From Adiantum capillus-veneris (lineage: Eukaryota; Streptophyta; Polypodiopsida; Polypodiales; Pteridaceae), in the NCBI GenBank assembly GCA_014529385.2, contig CM043953.1, forward strand, positions 77,920,872 to 77,984,871: DNA of 64,000 bases, in the 5' to 3' direction. Each line of letters starts with the position of its first letter. Position 1 is the first letter of the stretch. The notes under the pieces were generated by a model. The model was not told the DNA's origin. It made no database searches and saw nothing but the letters and a program-made list of their open reading frames with translations. Below are positions 22,306 through 34,486 of this stretch, in pieces. The position numbers were made by a program, and so were the translations under genes.

Positions 22306-22389
22306 TCTTGCTCTCACTCAATATTTATGCATGCTGTTTTGAGAGTCGTTCTCTATGTTTTTCCCTGTTGAGGGTGTATGCCCTCAAAA
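21907..22389 (+). repeat. Element G left LTR
   Basis: TGTTGACTGG...TCAAAA, 483 bp, with (TC)n at 22221-22297. Repeated GTCAGAT/GTCGGAT words occur at 21990-22140. Confidence 0.88.
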
Positions 22390-23267
22390 ATTTGGCAATC
22401 ACGGTGTTTAGTGATGAAGCCCCACAATTTCCTGTGCTGTCGAGATGCAGGTCAATCACACACACACACACACACACACAAACAAAAATCTTTGGTGGGA
22501 TCTTGCTGAATCAGTTGCACTTGCATCATTTGATTCTTCTTATGCGTGTTCTTTGCAGCAATCATCTCCACCATTTGCTAGCAAAGTTTCCTTCATTCTC
22601 TCTTGCAGATTCCCAATTTCTGATTTTTGATAACAATTTTTGATTTCTGATTTCACTTTCTGTTCTCTAATTTCTGTTTCTATAGCGTTATCTTTGATAT
22701 CATTCTCCATAGTTTTCTTTGCATCACTTAGCACAATCTAAAGAGCAAGCTTTCAGCCAAGAAGCCCAACTTCATACCTATAGATTTTCATGAAGGAAAA
22801 GAATTTGGAAGACATGGTGCAAGCGAACAACATCAACCTTGCTGCAGTCTCTAATATGGAAAACTAGAATCTGAATTGGTATTTCAAGCACACTACAGTT
22901 GACATCAAGAAGGAAAATTACATCAACATGCAAACAAAAAGCATGGACAGTAGATGGTGTATTTTTGAAGCGGTTTCGAGATGATGACTCTTAGCAAGGA
23001 CAAAGTGATCCTAAGGAGGCATACCGGCAAAGAGAAGATTGGATGTACTACCTAGAGACACGGAGCCTGCAAGAAGCACAAACTTGGACAAGCTAATGAA
23101 TCCTCTTTTGGTGAACCAATGCCACATGAAATCATTTTTTTTCCTCAACATGTTTCATTATCTAATCTTTGTAATCCTATGCCATGTGATAAGGCATTTG
23201 ACTGTGATCAAGGGATATGTGAATCTGTGTTCGATTTCTACAAAATCCACCATCGGGACGTACTATG

Positions 23268-23796
<529 letters not shown>

Positions 23797-24107
23797 CCCC
23801 AGCTCGTTGATCTTTGCATCCGCTTAGCAATCAACACCACTTTGCCAAACTGACACAGAATTTTCTCTCGAAAACCAACCCAAATTGCATGCTTGTCGCT
23901 TCCAAACCATCAAACCAGGCCTTCGTTTAACCTCGCAGCACCAATGGTACTATCTCCACCTTCTCTCCATCACTCCATATTTGCAATGAAAGCATGAACA
24001 ACTCAAAATCTGCCAGCCATTGTCCGCATCTCCATCACCATTGAGAATCGGACCAACACCCTACCGCATCTTTGATCACAGCCTCAAAATCGGGGAGCAA
24101 TCGACAC
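23797..24107 (-). pseudogene. Element F2: gag fragment, proximal piece
   Basis: Matches 28056-28365 of F1, which encodes the Gag N-terminal capsid block. It joins to 21735-21906 once insertion G and one TSD copy are ignored. It is preceded on the minus strand by the same primer-site sequence as F1. Confidence 0.75.
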
Positions 24108-24130
24108 GCTCCTCAGTGGGGGCACCAAAA
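24108..24130 (-). other. Primer-binding site of element F2
   Basis: On the minus strand TTTTGGTGCCCCCACTGAGG lies directly after the LTR end. The same string is found at 28366-28388 and nearly so at 46836-46859, each next to an LTR. Confidence 0.6.
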
Positions 24131-24348
24131 GATGGAAAGGGGTAAGAGGGTTCACACCGAGAACACAATAAAATGCCTCTCTATAGCCCATGAAAAAAAT
24201 CCACCCCAATCCATTGGGATTCACCTTCAAAATCCACACAAAATCACCTGCACACACCCGTCTCGGTGTACCAACACACACACACTTCACAAAAAGCTGT
24301 AGCACATTCCACACTCGCACAACCTATATTCCACACCACAAGCACTTA

Positions 24349-24573
<225 letters not shown>

Positions 24574-24888
24574 ACACACGAACCTCGGTTTGGGGTTGCA
24601 CCCAACCACACCAACACCGGAAACAAAAGCAAAGCACAACAGAAACAAGAAAGGGGAGCAGGTAATTGACCCCAAAAGGGGGCAACAACGAGCTTCACTT
24701 CCATAAAAGCTGTTTACAAGCTGTGCAGGGCACACTCCTCCTGCACTTCTCCTTCTCCACGCTCAAAAGTCTCTCTCAGAAAAAAAATAGGGGTCTTTTT
24801 TTTGCTTGTGCAATCGGTGTGCTAGCAACTCATTTTTGACACTTGATCACTTTTCATGCACTTGGCCTTGCATTTTAGCATTTGTGAT

Positions 24889-24923
<35 letters not shown>
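24889..24923 (+). repeat. G homopolymer, 35 nt
   Basis: The equivalent site in LTR copy b (28738-28743) has six G. A length artefact of sequencing is possible. Confidence 0.95.
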
Positions 24924-24924
<1 letters not shown>

Positions 24925-24994
24925 GACAACTCAGCAACTTCCAACTCCCCAAGTGCATTTGAAGCATCTCTTTAAGCCCCTTCTGGTTGTCACA

Positions 24995-26800
24995 GTGTCG
25001 TGACAACCCATCGGCGTCCACCTCTCTTCAATTAAAAGGATTTCCCCTATGTGGGTGGGTAGGGGAAAACCGCCTATAAAGATGCCACATTATCATCACC
25101 CTCGTGCGATCACAGCACCGCCAACCGTCGACCACAACCACTAGCCACCAAAAAATCCACGAGAAGCGCCATTGTGAAGCACCCATTGGGCTGGCTTCTA
25201 TAGCTTCAAGAGCTCCAAGGATCTCTCCCTCAACTCACACCCAAAAGGTGCACCCACTTTGGCCTAAATACCCTACTCTGTCACATGTCGGGTGTGCATA
25301 TGGGACTACCAATGTTCCATGTGGCATTTCCTGCTTGATCAACCCCTCACCCTTCCTAACCACCACAAAAAACATAAAAGAAAACCATTTTTTCCCACCC
25401 CCCTTCAATCCTATGCTATTGCACGCTCCGGGTTCTGATGATCAAGCTGACAAAACCTTCTCTGACCTAGCATACAGGACTACACTTCCACCAACTCTCT
25501 CTGCTTTTTTGACTCCAAAAACACCCTAGAATGAGAAAATATATCTTGGCATCACACCACCATGTAGCTACCCCCAACTTCAACATGCCCTAACTCTCTG
25601 TCGAGGCATCCAATTAACAAGCAGCCACTTTCTACTAACTGCTCATGTTGAGCACTAGCCCTAAAAATCCTATCAAGCTTCCAAAACCAATTGATGGCAA
25701 ACTTTCTAGAGCAGTCAAGATGGCTCAAATTGGACCCTTGTCAAACCTTCAACTACCCAAAACTTGCTCATCTGGGATCCGATTCTCAATTTGAAAGGAA
25801 CAACATGGCCCATAACTCAAAAGCTTCACATTCACCTATGAAAAATAGCCCTGACCAATTTTTCCCATCTGCCCTATCCGTCGGGGATTTGCAAAGCCTT
25901 CTAACTTTAAACTCAAATAGTTTCTATACCAAGGCTCTGTTTGATAAGCCGTCTAGGTATGCTCCCACAAAATCTTGAAGACAACACTCCCATGTACTAG
26001 CACAACACTCCAGACACTTGGACTTTCCAACTCATTTAGCCCACTTTTTGAGCCCATCTAATATCAAAACATACATTAGCCATACATTCTTGCTACTACC
26101 TATTTGCCCATGCCTCACATATCTACTTTAACACTCTAGACTTCACTTGTGAGCATCCACAACACTTATTGGCACACCTTTCAACATCGACAAACTTTGG
26201 GTACATCATCGTTGCCCACCCCCTAGTTAAACATTTATGTTCAACATGTTTTCTTACCGCATCTAAAAAAACTACAACACTAAATTGGAAACCAAAATCA
26301 CTCCAAAACCACAACCATATGTACAAAACCTATTTCCTCTCACCCACCACTCCTACCCAAGCGGGTTGCCCAATCCCTTGCCTTATGACATAGATTCCTC
26401 CTGGGTCAAACGCCTGACTGTGATCACTTCCATCCACCTGAAACACCTTACCATAGTGGCATACCCATGCATCTACCCAACCATCCACATAAGATGCCCT
26501 TGGCATACTTTCACTGCTCCAAGCATCCTAAAAAACATCACCAAGGGTTCTATCACTCTCCAAGTACACATCATCATTCACACTCAACATACTTGGACCT
26601 CCTCCCCCAACCATGTGAAGTGACCTACGAAGGGAATTGCGATTGATACACATACTCCTTCACATCTGCTCCTGTCAGCACGACCATAAAAACAAATTTT
26701 TGCTCTCCCAAAGAAACCTCCATCTATAGAGGGATAGACCCTCACATCACCTATACCCTGGTCAAAGTTTTCCCAACAAGCACATGTGTGTCTTCATCCA
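24995..26800. other. Element F1 distal internal region, no recognised gene
   Basis: C/A-rich on the plus strand. Open stretches exist on both strands (plus 25104-25529, 25691-25978; minus 26326-26123) but none matches a known retroelement enzyme. A plus-strand CCTATAAAG occurs at about 25072. By position it should hold the 3' part of F1 (minus strand); no RT, RNase H or integrase motif was found. Confidence 0.4.
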
Positions 26801-28327
26801 TCACACCCATCGGGTCATCCAACCCCAAATCGTCTTCATCTTCAATGCATTCCGACCAAAAGATCTTGTACCCAAGACATCTCTCCTGCAATCCAGAGGC
26901 AATTTCAATTGCTCTATCCTTTGGTCAGCATCCAACACCTCTTGACTGCCACCTTCTTCAACATATTCTCCTTCCATAGCCACAACAACTCTCTCCTTTT
27001 TGGAAAACCTCTTTACTTGTTGTAAAACCAAAGCACATTCTACAGCTACCTTGATGAGCATCGACATCAACATGGTGCTGCATATCACCCTATCTTGCAT
27101 GTCTTCACTCCCAACCTCTGACACTCTTACTTTCTCTTCATTCATAGTGGCAAACATCACATCTTCATGCATATAACAAGGAAATTTTACTTGCACTCGC
27201 TTGTGGAATCCATTTCCTTGCCATATTATGTGGATCTATCATCAAGGCTACCCCCTTTAGTTGTCTGCCAAAAGCTAGAATTGGTACTCTCACCATCTTC
27301 ACCATAGGTGGACTCGGTATCAATATATTCATCTTCTTGCTTATCCACAAAAGCTTGACCATCATCCTGCCCACTTTCGTCATCCAACCCCAAGCTCTTG
27401 GCACCTACCACTTGGCTACAATCTGCTATCCTTTCATACAAACACTTCACAAGAACATGCTCCACCTCTTCAGGTAGCATTAGTCTGCTAGCTCCTCTGC
27501 GTCCCCTCTACGTACATGATTTCTTTAAACAAAGGCTCATATTAATTGACAAGCCCTCCAGAATTGGCATAGACACCTCACATACATGCAATTCCAAAGG
27601 AACATAACCGATGAGAGGCCTTACCTTGGCAGGGTCTACATTACACACACTTGGAATCATCCTTGATTGGTCCATAGAACACCCTGCTGAAGTCATAGGC
27701 ACATAATTTATAGGGTTCAACAAGTCTAACTCCAATTTTCTCTTCATTTTCTTGCTCTTCACCTTGGCAATTCTCGTAGCCTTGGCATAGCTTCTTGGAT
27801 CTTCATAGTCGACCTTCTCTTGAACACACGGATTCAGGTAAGCGAGTAACTTTTTCAGTTTGAAACAAATTGCATTGAACACTTGGGTGACAACAACCAA
27901 ATCCTTCTGATTGCTTCAAACTCATTAACAAAAGCATCAAACTTTTCTAGCTCGAAACAAATTGCATTGAACACTTGGGTGACAGTAAACAAATCCTTTT
28001 GATTGCTTCAAACTCATTAACAAAAGCATCTAAATTTTCACTTACTTCTTGCCCCCTCCCTTTGATCTTCACATTCCCTTCAGCAGCCAACACTACTTTG
28101 CCAATCTGACACAGAAATTGCTCTCAAAAACCAACCCAATTTTATCTACTTGCCGCTTCCAAACCATCAAACCAGACCTTTGCTTCACCTCGTAGCACCA
28201 GTGTAACTCTCTGCACCTTCTCTACATTACTCCACGTTCTCAATGAAAGAATGAAAATCTCAAAATTTGCAAGCCATTCCTCCGCATCTCCATCACAATT
28301 GAAAATCAGAACAACAACCTGCAACAT
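26801..28327 (-). pseudogene. Element F1: gag (broken)
   Basis: The N-terminal block (28327-28142) is a clear retroviral-type capsid: EEWLANFEIFILSLRTW, VLRGEAKVWFDGL. The next piece (27900-27508) begins in the duplicated 92-bp unit and continues as a Lys-rich then hydrophobic stretch. Two further minus-strand pieces (27480-27226, acidic; 27196-26801, charged with MEGEYVEEGG) complete about 500 residues of broken coding. No zinc knuckle was found. With no RT detected downstream, F1 looks like a gag-only element whose LTRs are at 28391-28812 and 24133-24994. It would make particles or package RNA only with help from an autonomous relative. Confidence 0.65.
27862..28044. repeat. 92-bp tandem duplication in F1 gag
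   Basis: GAAACAAATTGCATTGAACA recurs at 27862 and 27954. The two units share nearly all of the sequence through AACAAAAGCATC. The homologous F2 fragment has one copy, so the duplication is specific to F1. Confidence 0.85.
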
Positions 28328-28365
28328 CTTTGATCATGAACTCAACATTGGGGAGAAATTAGGTT

Positions 28366-28388
28366 GCTCCTCAGTGGGGGCACCAAAA
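28366..28388 (-). other. Primer-binding site of element F1
   Basis: Minus-strand TTTTGGTGCCCCCACTGAGG next to LTR copy b. Confidence 0.6.
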
Positions 28389-28390
28389 GA

Positions 28391-28812
28391 TGGAAAGGGG
28401 GAAGGGGGTACACACCTGGAACACAAAAAATGCCTCTTTATAGCCCAAGATAAACACAACACCCCAATCCACTGGGATTCACCTTCAAAATCCACACAAA
28501 ATCACGTGCACATCTCAACGCTCAACGCTTCTCCAAAATGACGGCTTTCCAAAGCCTTTGGCCTAAAATCCCCCTCAATTTTATCAAAATGGCCCTTATA
28601 GGGTGTTACCTTTTCCAAAGAAAGAAAAGGAAAAAAAAGAGGGGTATTCTTGTTGCTCATGCAACCCACTAGCAACTCATTTTTGTCATTTGACCACCAT
28701 TCCATGCACTTGGCCTTGCATTTTTAGCATATTTTATGGGGGGTAATAGCTTGGCAACTTCCAACTCCCCAATTGCACGTGAATCATCTCTTTAAGCCCC
28801 TTTTGGTTGTCA
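28391..28812 (-). mobile_element. F-family LTR, copy b
   Basis: About 422 bp, ends TGACAACC (28812) and next to the primer site. TATAAAGAGG on the minus strand (about 28430-28440). It aligns with copy a apart from the CT and G tracts. It serves as 5' LTR of F1. Confidence 0.7.
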
Positions 28813-29500
28813 TGGCACCGTTAGAGAGGGGGAATGGGGATCACACCCAGAACGCAACCAATTGCCTCACTATAGCTCAAGATATACACATCAACCCAAT
28901 CCACTCAGAAAACACCTTTGAACAACACACTTGCATAGGCAAACCACCATTTTCACATGACACGATGCACACATGTGTGAACAAAATGTCAAACCGCACT
29001 CACATTCCATCGCTATCCATCTTGACCCTCTAACCACACACAACAACACTCTGACTCACTCTCTCCACATGCAAGAGCCGTTGGTTTGGGTGGGCACACA
29101 CCTCCACAAGACAACACCGTGGGCAAAAGACGACAGCAGGAGAAATAGAACGCGGGGAGGGAAGAACCGGCACCAACACGGGGTAGTGTAGGTTCTATTT
29201 CTTCACAAAAAACTCTTTACAAGGGCAACAATGCCAAAGCAAGGCTGGCATGCCATCCAAAGATTTTCTTCAAAATGGCACCATGAGGGTAGACTCTCGT
29301 TGGCTCCCTTCTACACCACTGGCTTTCCAAGGCTCTTTCGACTCCCCGAGCACACCCTTTGTGGGAACGGCTTCCCAAAAAAGCTCCTCTTTTGGCCTCT
29401 AAAAAAAACTCCCTACTAGGCAGTTGAGAGAAAAAGAGCGAAAAATGTGTTTTATAAACACTGTCCACCTTCGTAGCTCTAGTGCTCTTTGCCTTCAAGC
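28813..29500 (-). mobile_element. F-family LTR, copy c (partial)
   Basis: Directly after copy b the sequence GGCACCGTTAGAGAGGGGGA and the following CACACCCAGAAC...CTATAGCTCAAG...CAACCCAATCCACT repeat the primer-site/LTR junction of copies a and b in diverged form. A third LTR is therefore placed head-to-tail. Similarity fades after about 28925 and the far edge is not defined. Confidence 0.5.
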
Positions 29501-30949
29501 CTTTTTTTCCTTACTCCCTTTCTTTTTTCCCAAAATGCAGCCAACCCTTTGTGAGGTCCCCAAAACGCACCGACACCAAAAAGCGGGATGAGATCCCGAG
29601 TTATTTCAAACGTTAGTCTCTCTAAATGCCACATCTTAAAGTTTTAATTCCATTGACCTTCTGCAATGATTTAATTTTGACAATAGTCACTCAATGAAAA
29701 ATATCCTCTACGCTTTATTTTGTAGTCCTCAATGTGTAGTTAACACATTGAGGACTACAATGTGTAGTTAACACATACACTTTTAACATAGCGATGGAAT
29801 GGGACAGTCCCTCGGTAGCCCATATTATTGAAAGGTTTTGTGGGATATACCAATATTCAGAGTTTGTTTTGTCTAATGGTTTAAATGGAATAATTATGTT
29901 ATACATGACCTCATAGGGATGGCCCATAGGCATGCTCTATTGGGTTCATCCAAACAAGTGTTTCAAAGTGAATCAAACTTCAACTAATCCCTTGAGTATA
30001 CACCTTGTGAAGGACCAAAAACCTCTCACCAACCTCACAAAGCTCTCATTGGGAATAGTCCTATTTATGAGCCTACATCGAGTGACATAGATGCATATAT
30101 AATGATGCCTATCCTACTACCTACAATAGGGTATTCTGTACAAGAAAGATTAAGGGAATATATGCCTCGGTTGGGAAGGCCTTTTTAGAGAAGCATTATA
30201 GTCAAGCATGGGTGGTTTTTAACAAAAACATGGAAACATTAGAGGTTGGTTCAACATGGGTTTTGGTGGCCTAGACAAAGTGGATATTTCTTCTCTCAAT
30301 CTTCAAAATAGTAGAGACAAATCAAATGAATTTCTTGATTTCATTAAAACAAATATGAATCATAGAAAGCCCTTGGACTTTGGCAAGAAGAGAACCTTTC
30401 CATGGAGAGCCGCGGATGTGTATGCAAAGGACTAGGAGCATAGAAACTATAAGGAAATGCAGCAAGGGTGCTCTGATCTATGTGAAGAGGCGTCGATGCT
30501 ATGCACAAGGTGATGATGTTGACCAAAGCATTGGACAAAACCCCACGTAATTTCAAACAGTAATAAATACATCTTTTTCATGTTAGTACCTATAGCTTGT
30601 TCTAATTACAAGATCTATTTAATTTTCTCTCATTCTAGGATGAGACACTTATGGACACAACTCTCCCCTCTTTCATTGCCACCAGTATCAATGCTCAAGG
30701 GGATCACTATACGTAAATCCTATATATCGTGCATTCAAGGACTTTTTATATAGCCCCCTAGATGTGAATTTTCCACAATTAAAAGGGGCCATTTTCTCAT
30801 TCAACTCATAAATATTTTTCAAGATCATTTTTTTCAACACCCTTTTGTATGTGAAAATGTGATTAAATATGGAATAAAAGAGTCACTACTATTGAACCCT
30901 TGCGATAGGAATTCTTTTATTATAGTGACCACCCTAAGTATTAATGGAT
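29501..30949. other. Unassigned stretch
   Basis: No gene is recognised. Short open stretches only. It contains the hairpin at 29721-29759. Confidence 0.4.
29721..29759. repeat. Short perfect hairpin
   Basis: A 16-bp stem (29721-29736 with 29744-29759, start TGTAGTCCTC) and a 7-nt loop. The loop-proximal bases are repeated once more at about 29760-29776. Confidence 0.9.
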
Positions 30950-31075
30950 GCACATCCTTCCCCTTCCTTTGCAATAAAGGGATCACAGTTACTTGAACTA
31001 AAGACAAATGTGAATAAACCACATCTAGAATTGTTAGTCAAAGCTTTAGAGAGTGTGCCAAAATGGAGGCCAAAT
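30950..31075 (+). repeat. Inverted copy of an M-unit segment
   Basis: Its reverse complement matches 31860-31955 and 32385-32470 (CTCTCTAAAGCTTT...ACTAACAATT, TTCAAGTAA). On the plus strand it reads LLVKALESVPKWR, the same peptide the other copies encode on the minus strand. Confidence 0.75.
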
Positions 31076-31095
31076 TAAAATATACAGCATTTGTG

Positions 31096-31159
31096 CCCAA
31101 ATTAAATACACACAATTGCCCCTATATAGCTCAAGGCAATTGTGTGTATTTAATTTGGG
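31096..31159. repeat. Perfect 25-bp hairpin
   Basis: Stem 31096-31120 pairs perfectly with 31135-31159, with a 14-nt loop (CCTATATAGCTCAA). The loop contains the CTATAGCTCAAG-like motif seen near the TATA of F LTRs. Confidence 0.92.
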
Positions 31160-31290
31160 TGTGTTCCCCATTCCCTGCCTCGAATGTTGTTAAAGATTCA
31201 ACCCCATATGGGCCTCCTTGATAGTGAAAGACCTTCTTGATGAGCCCATAAATAGATTAAAGGAATTGAGAAAAGCTTCTTATCATTGTC

Positions 31291-31530
31291 CCCAATAACA
31301 CCATTGCGACCTATCGTCAACACAAACACCATTATCTTAATCAATGTTAGGATGTCAGTTTTGGCAACATATTCATCTATATCATGAACAATAATTTCAT
31401 CAAAACAATAGCAACTACAACACCACCAACCATTCAAGGCGTTTTCATCATCATTGTGTCCAATGACACCATTCCAACCTTAACACAAACATCATTATCT
31501 TTAACAATGTTGGGATGCCAGTTTTGTATC
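31291..31530. repeat. Short diverged tandem repeat
   Basis: CCAATAACACCATTGCGACC...GATGTCAGTTTTG (31291-31362) recurs diverged at about 31460-31527, spacing about 170 bp. Confidence 0.65.
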
Positions 31531-31536
31531 AGTGCT

Positions 31537-31566
<30 letters not shown>
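31537..31566 (+). repeat. (GA)n microsatellite
   Basis: About 30 nt of GA repeat. Confidence 0.95.
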
Positions 31567-31568
<2 letters not shown>

Positions 31569-31789
31569 ATACATGTTTCAAGCTTCTCTGTCCTTGGGGT
31601 AAGTCAATAAATAAGGTCGAGAAAGTAGTCAATATTGATTGTAGAGAGAAGAGCAATGGCTACTAAGTCGTATGTTATATTTAGTGGGTGGAGCAAGAAA
31701 CCAAGGTGGTGGCTAGGAACATCCTTAGGATGTAGAGCATTGGTTGGTTACAAGGAGAAGGATGTCCTCACACTGGGCCTGAAGTAAAG

Positions 31790-32034
31790 CCTGGTGGGCT
31801 CCGACTATTTCCTCAACACAGGCCCATATTTGGAGGTGGTTGTATAAACAATATCCACTCCTCCAAGCCCTCCATTTTGGCAAACTCTCTAAAGCTTTCA
31901 CTAACAATTTTAACTAAGTTTTATTCATTTGTCTTTAGTTCAAGTAATTGTGACCCCTTTATTGATACTACCAACACACATAGCACCTCTATCTCACTCT
32001 CTTTACCAAACATCACCAATTTGGTGTGTGTGTG

Positions 32035-32081
<47 letters not shown>

Positions 32082-32312
32082 ATGCACAGACACCACAGAA
32101 ACACAAGAGCATGAGAAAGAAAGGGGGGAGGGAGAACGACACCAGAAGGTCCATGTAGGCTTGACCCTGCTTTCAAAAAAAGACTTACATCTCCAATTCC
32201 AAAGCAATGGGTAACTCCAAAAATACACTACTCTTGGCTTCAAATGCAAAACCTATCAATAGCCTCTAAAACATTAAAACAAACCTCTTTATAGGGGTGA
32301 CATCACATAAGG
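31790..32312 (-). mobile_element. LTR-like M unit 1
   Basis: A ~525-bp unit repeated directly from about 32313 (unit 2, split by element H). It carries a minus-strand TATAAAGAGG (about 32283-32292), a 43-nt G-run and, on the minus strand, the open peptide VKALESLPKWRAWRSGYCLYNHL (31907-31725 frame; the last residues are less sure). The TATA close to one end and relation to F/I LTRs suggest LTRs in tandem. No internal genes. Confidence 0.5.
32037..32079 (+). repeat. G homopolymer, 43 nt
   Basis: Preceded by (TG)n. The sister unit has GGGGAGGCAAGGAGGGG here (about 34043-34060). Confidence 0.95.
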
Positions 32313-32477
32313 CATGCCCGATGGACTTGACTATTTCCTCAACATAGCCCCATTTTTTGGGGTGGCTATATAGACAATGTCCACTCTTCCAAGCCCTCCA
32401 TTCTGGCACACTCTCTAAAGATTTCACTAACAATTTTGGCTGAGGTTTATTCATTTGAATTTATTTCAGGTAACTTT
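32313..32477 (-). mobile_element. M unit 2, first part
   Basis: Matches 31795-31950 of unit 1, including LVKSLESVPEWRAWKSGHC on the minus strand. Cut at 32477 by element H; resumes at 33968. Confidence 0.6.
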
Positions 32478-33967
32478 TGTAGGGTTAAAGAGGATAGGTT
32501 AGTGTGCCATTCATGCTAATGGCATGCTTTGAAGAGGTTAGTGTAGATCTTGAGAGAGAGACTATTGCACAACACAATAGGGTATATTGCAAATGATAAA
32601 GGTTGATATTAGTCAGTAGAATGTGCCTCTATTACAAATAGATAGACATTTGACACATGTGTATAAGATGTGGCTACCTATGCATGTTGTTGATCCGTTC
32701 TGACAAAGATGCATCCTCCATTGCAAATGGGGTACAATATACATACATTAAATTAGTGGTGCTCATTGATAACTTTTGTTGTTCATTTGGTGATGTTTTT
32801 AGCCTAGTCACATGTAGGGAATCACAAGTGATTGATGCTTGTGTAGGCATAAGATACGTATCATGGGTGCACATATCCATAGCCCATGAGGAAGGTTTTG
32901 CCGGATTTATGCCGATAGTGTATAATTCTTTCAGAAGAGTGGACATAGTTGCGGAAGCATAAATGTATACATACATATCATAGGTAGAGCCAAAATTGTG
33001 CGGGAACTTGTATTCATAGCTTTGCTTGTCTTGTGTGAGGATCACTCTTGAGAAGACAAGGGCACTTGGTGCCTAGCATTTGGGCTCTGAATGAGAAGCT
33101 TCTTTTGATTGAGGGTGGAAATTTGTTTTAGCAAGGCTTTATAGCTTGCTCTTTAAGGTTCTTAAGGCCACGTGTGGGAATGGCCACTTAGTGTAGCACA
33201 AGAGGATTTACTTTTTTATGTGCCGATTGGAGGAGATGATGCAACAGCAAGCTTTATGAGATAAGGTTGACGATGCCTTGCAACATTGATGATGTGGTAA
33301 CACTGCAAGGAGCCAAACAGAGATGTGTTGGCGGTATGGATCTACAAGCTAGGCCATCTTGATTGAAGGGGGTGGGATTGTGATTGCACAGGTAGGGGAT
33401 GATGGGGTTGACTGGACAGCGGGCTACAGAGCACCTGCTTTCATGTGATGGAGCTAGGTGATAAGAGCAACCGGATGCAGCAAAAAAAAGGCCTATTGTG
33501 GGGATTGGAGAGGCCTGCATTTGAAACCCCAACTTTGGAGGGTTAAGGCGACTTTGTGTAGTGGCCAATGAATGGCGCGAATAGGGAGCAGGTCATGGAC
33601 ACGTGCAGGCAAGCAAGAGAGAGCTCTAATATCAGTTGTAGGGTTAAGAAGGATAGGTTAGTGTGCCATTCATGATAATGGCATGCTTTGGAGAGGTTAG
33701 TGTAGAGCATGAGAGAGAGAATATTGCACACTACAATAGGGTATATTGCAAATGATAAAGGTTGATATTATTCAACAGAATGTGCCTCTATATAGTATTA
33801 TACAAATAGACAGCCTTTTGACACATGGGTATAAGATGTGGTTGCCTATGCACAAATACAAGTGGTTGTGCTTTACACAAAGGTTGTAAGAGGTTCTTCA
33901 CATGGCTTGACACATGATTTGGAAGGGGTTGTTCACAAGAGATGCAAAAAAACCTCGCATCCCAACA
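32478..33967 (-). mobile_element. Element H: small LTR retroelement with TSD
   Basis: Inserted in M unit 2 with ACTTT at 32473-32477 and ACTTT at 33968-33972. The right LTR (33637-33967) reads TGTTGGG...CCCTACA on the minus strand. The left LTR (from 32478) matches its first ~207 bp and is then lost. Next to the right LTR the minus strand has TGATATTAGAGC (33624-33635), 10 of 12 bases of the initiator-Met primer site TGGTATCAGAGC, so orientation is minus and the type is copia-like. The ~950-bp interior has no recognisable gene. Non-autonomous. Confidence 0.75.
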
Positions 33968-34315
33968 ACTTTGACCCCTTAATTGATATTACCAGCACAC
34001 ATAGAACCTCTATCTCACTCTCTTTACCAAACACCATTGGTTTGGGGAGGCAAGGAGGGGCAGGTGCATGCACACACACGACCAACACTACACAAACACA
34101 AGAGCAAGAGAAAGAGAGGTCCCAGGAGGGAGGGAGAACAACACTAGAAGGTCCGTGTAGGCTTGACATTGATTTCAAGAATAGACTTACAACATCTCCA
34201 ATGCCAAATCAATGGGTAACTCCAAAAATACACTTCTCTTGGCTTCACATGCATAACCTATGAATAGCCTCTAAAACATTAAAAAAAACTCTATAAGGAG
34301 ATACCATCACAATTT
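33968..34315 (-). mobile_element. M unit 2, second part
   Basis: Aligns with 31955-32300 of unit 1 (ATTGATATTACCAGCACACATAG..., GAAGGTCCGTGTAGGCTTGA, TATAAGGAG). It completes the unit interrupted by element H. Confidence 0.65.
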
Positions 34316-34377
34316 TGGTATATGTTTCTTCATTGGTCCATTTATATGGCTTATTTAGAATTTTTTTGGGAGGGTGG

Positions 34378-34380
<3 letters not shown>

Positions 34381-34441
<61 letters not shown>
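34381..34441 (+). repeat. (CT)n microsatellite
   Basis: About 60 nt, uninterrupted, 46 bp from the edge of LTR I. Confidence 0.97.
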
Positions 34442-34444
<3 letters not shown>

Positions 34445-34486
34445 TTGTTATATTTTCAAACCTCAAGCCATCAACTTCATTCACGT

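Noticed and set aside
25072-25529. TATA-like CCTATAAAG followed by a 141-residue plus-strand frame, a possible host gene
   Set aside because: Sequence is C/A-rich, the protein is low in structure and matches nothing known; it lies inside the F1 element on the opposite strand.
26801-28327. RT or integrase of element F1
   Set aside because: Read both strands from 25.0 to 28.4 kb for x-DD, PFGL, DDE and H2C2 blocks; none found.
31877-32249. Gly- or Pro-rich open frames
   Set aside because: Translation of the 43-nt G-run.
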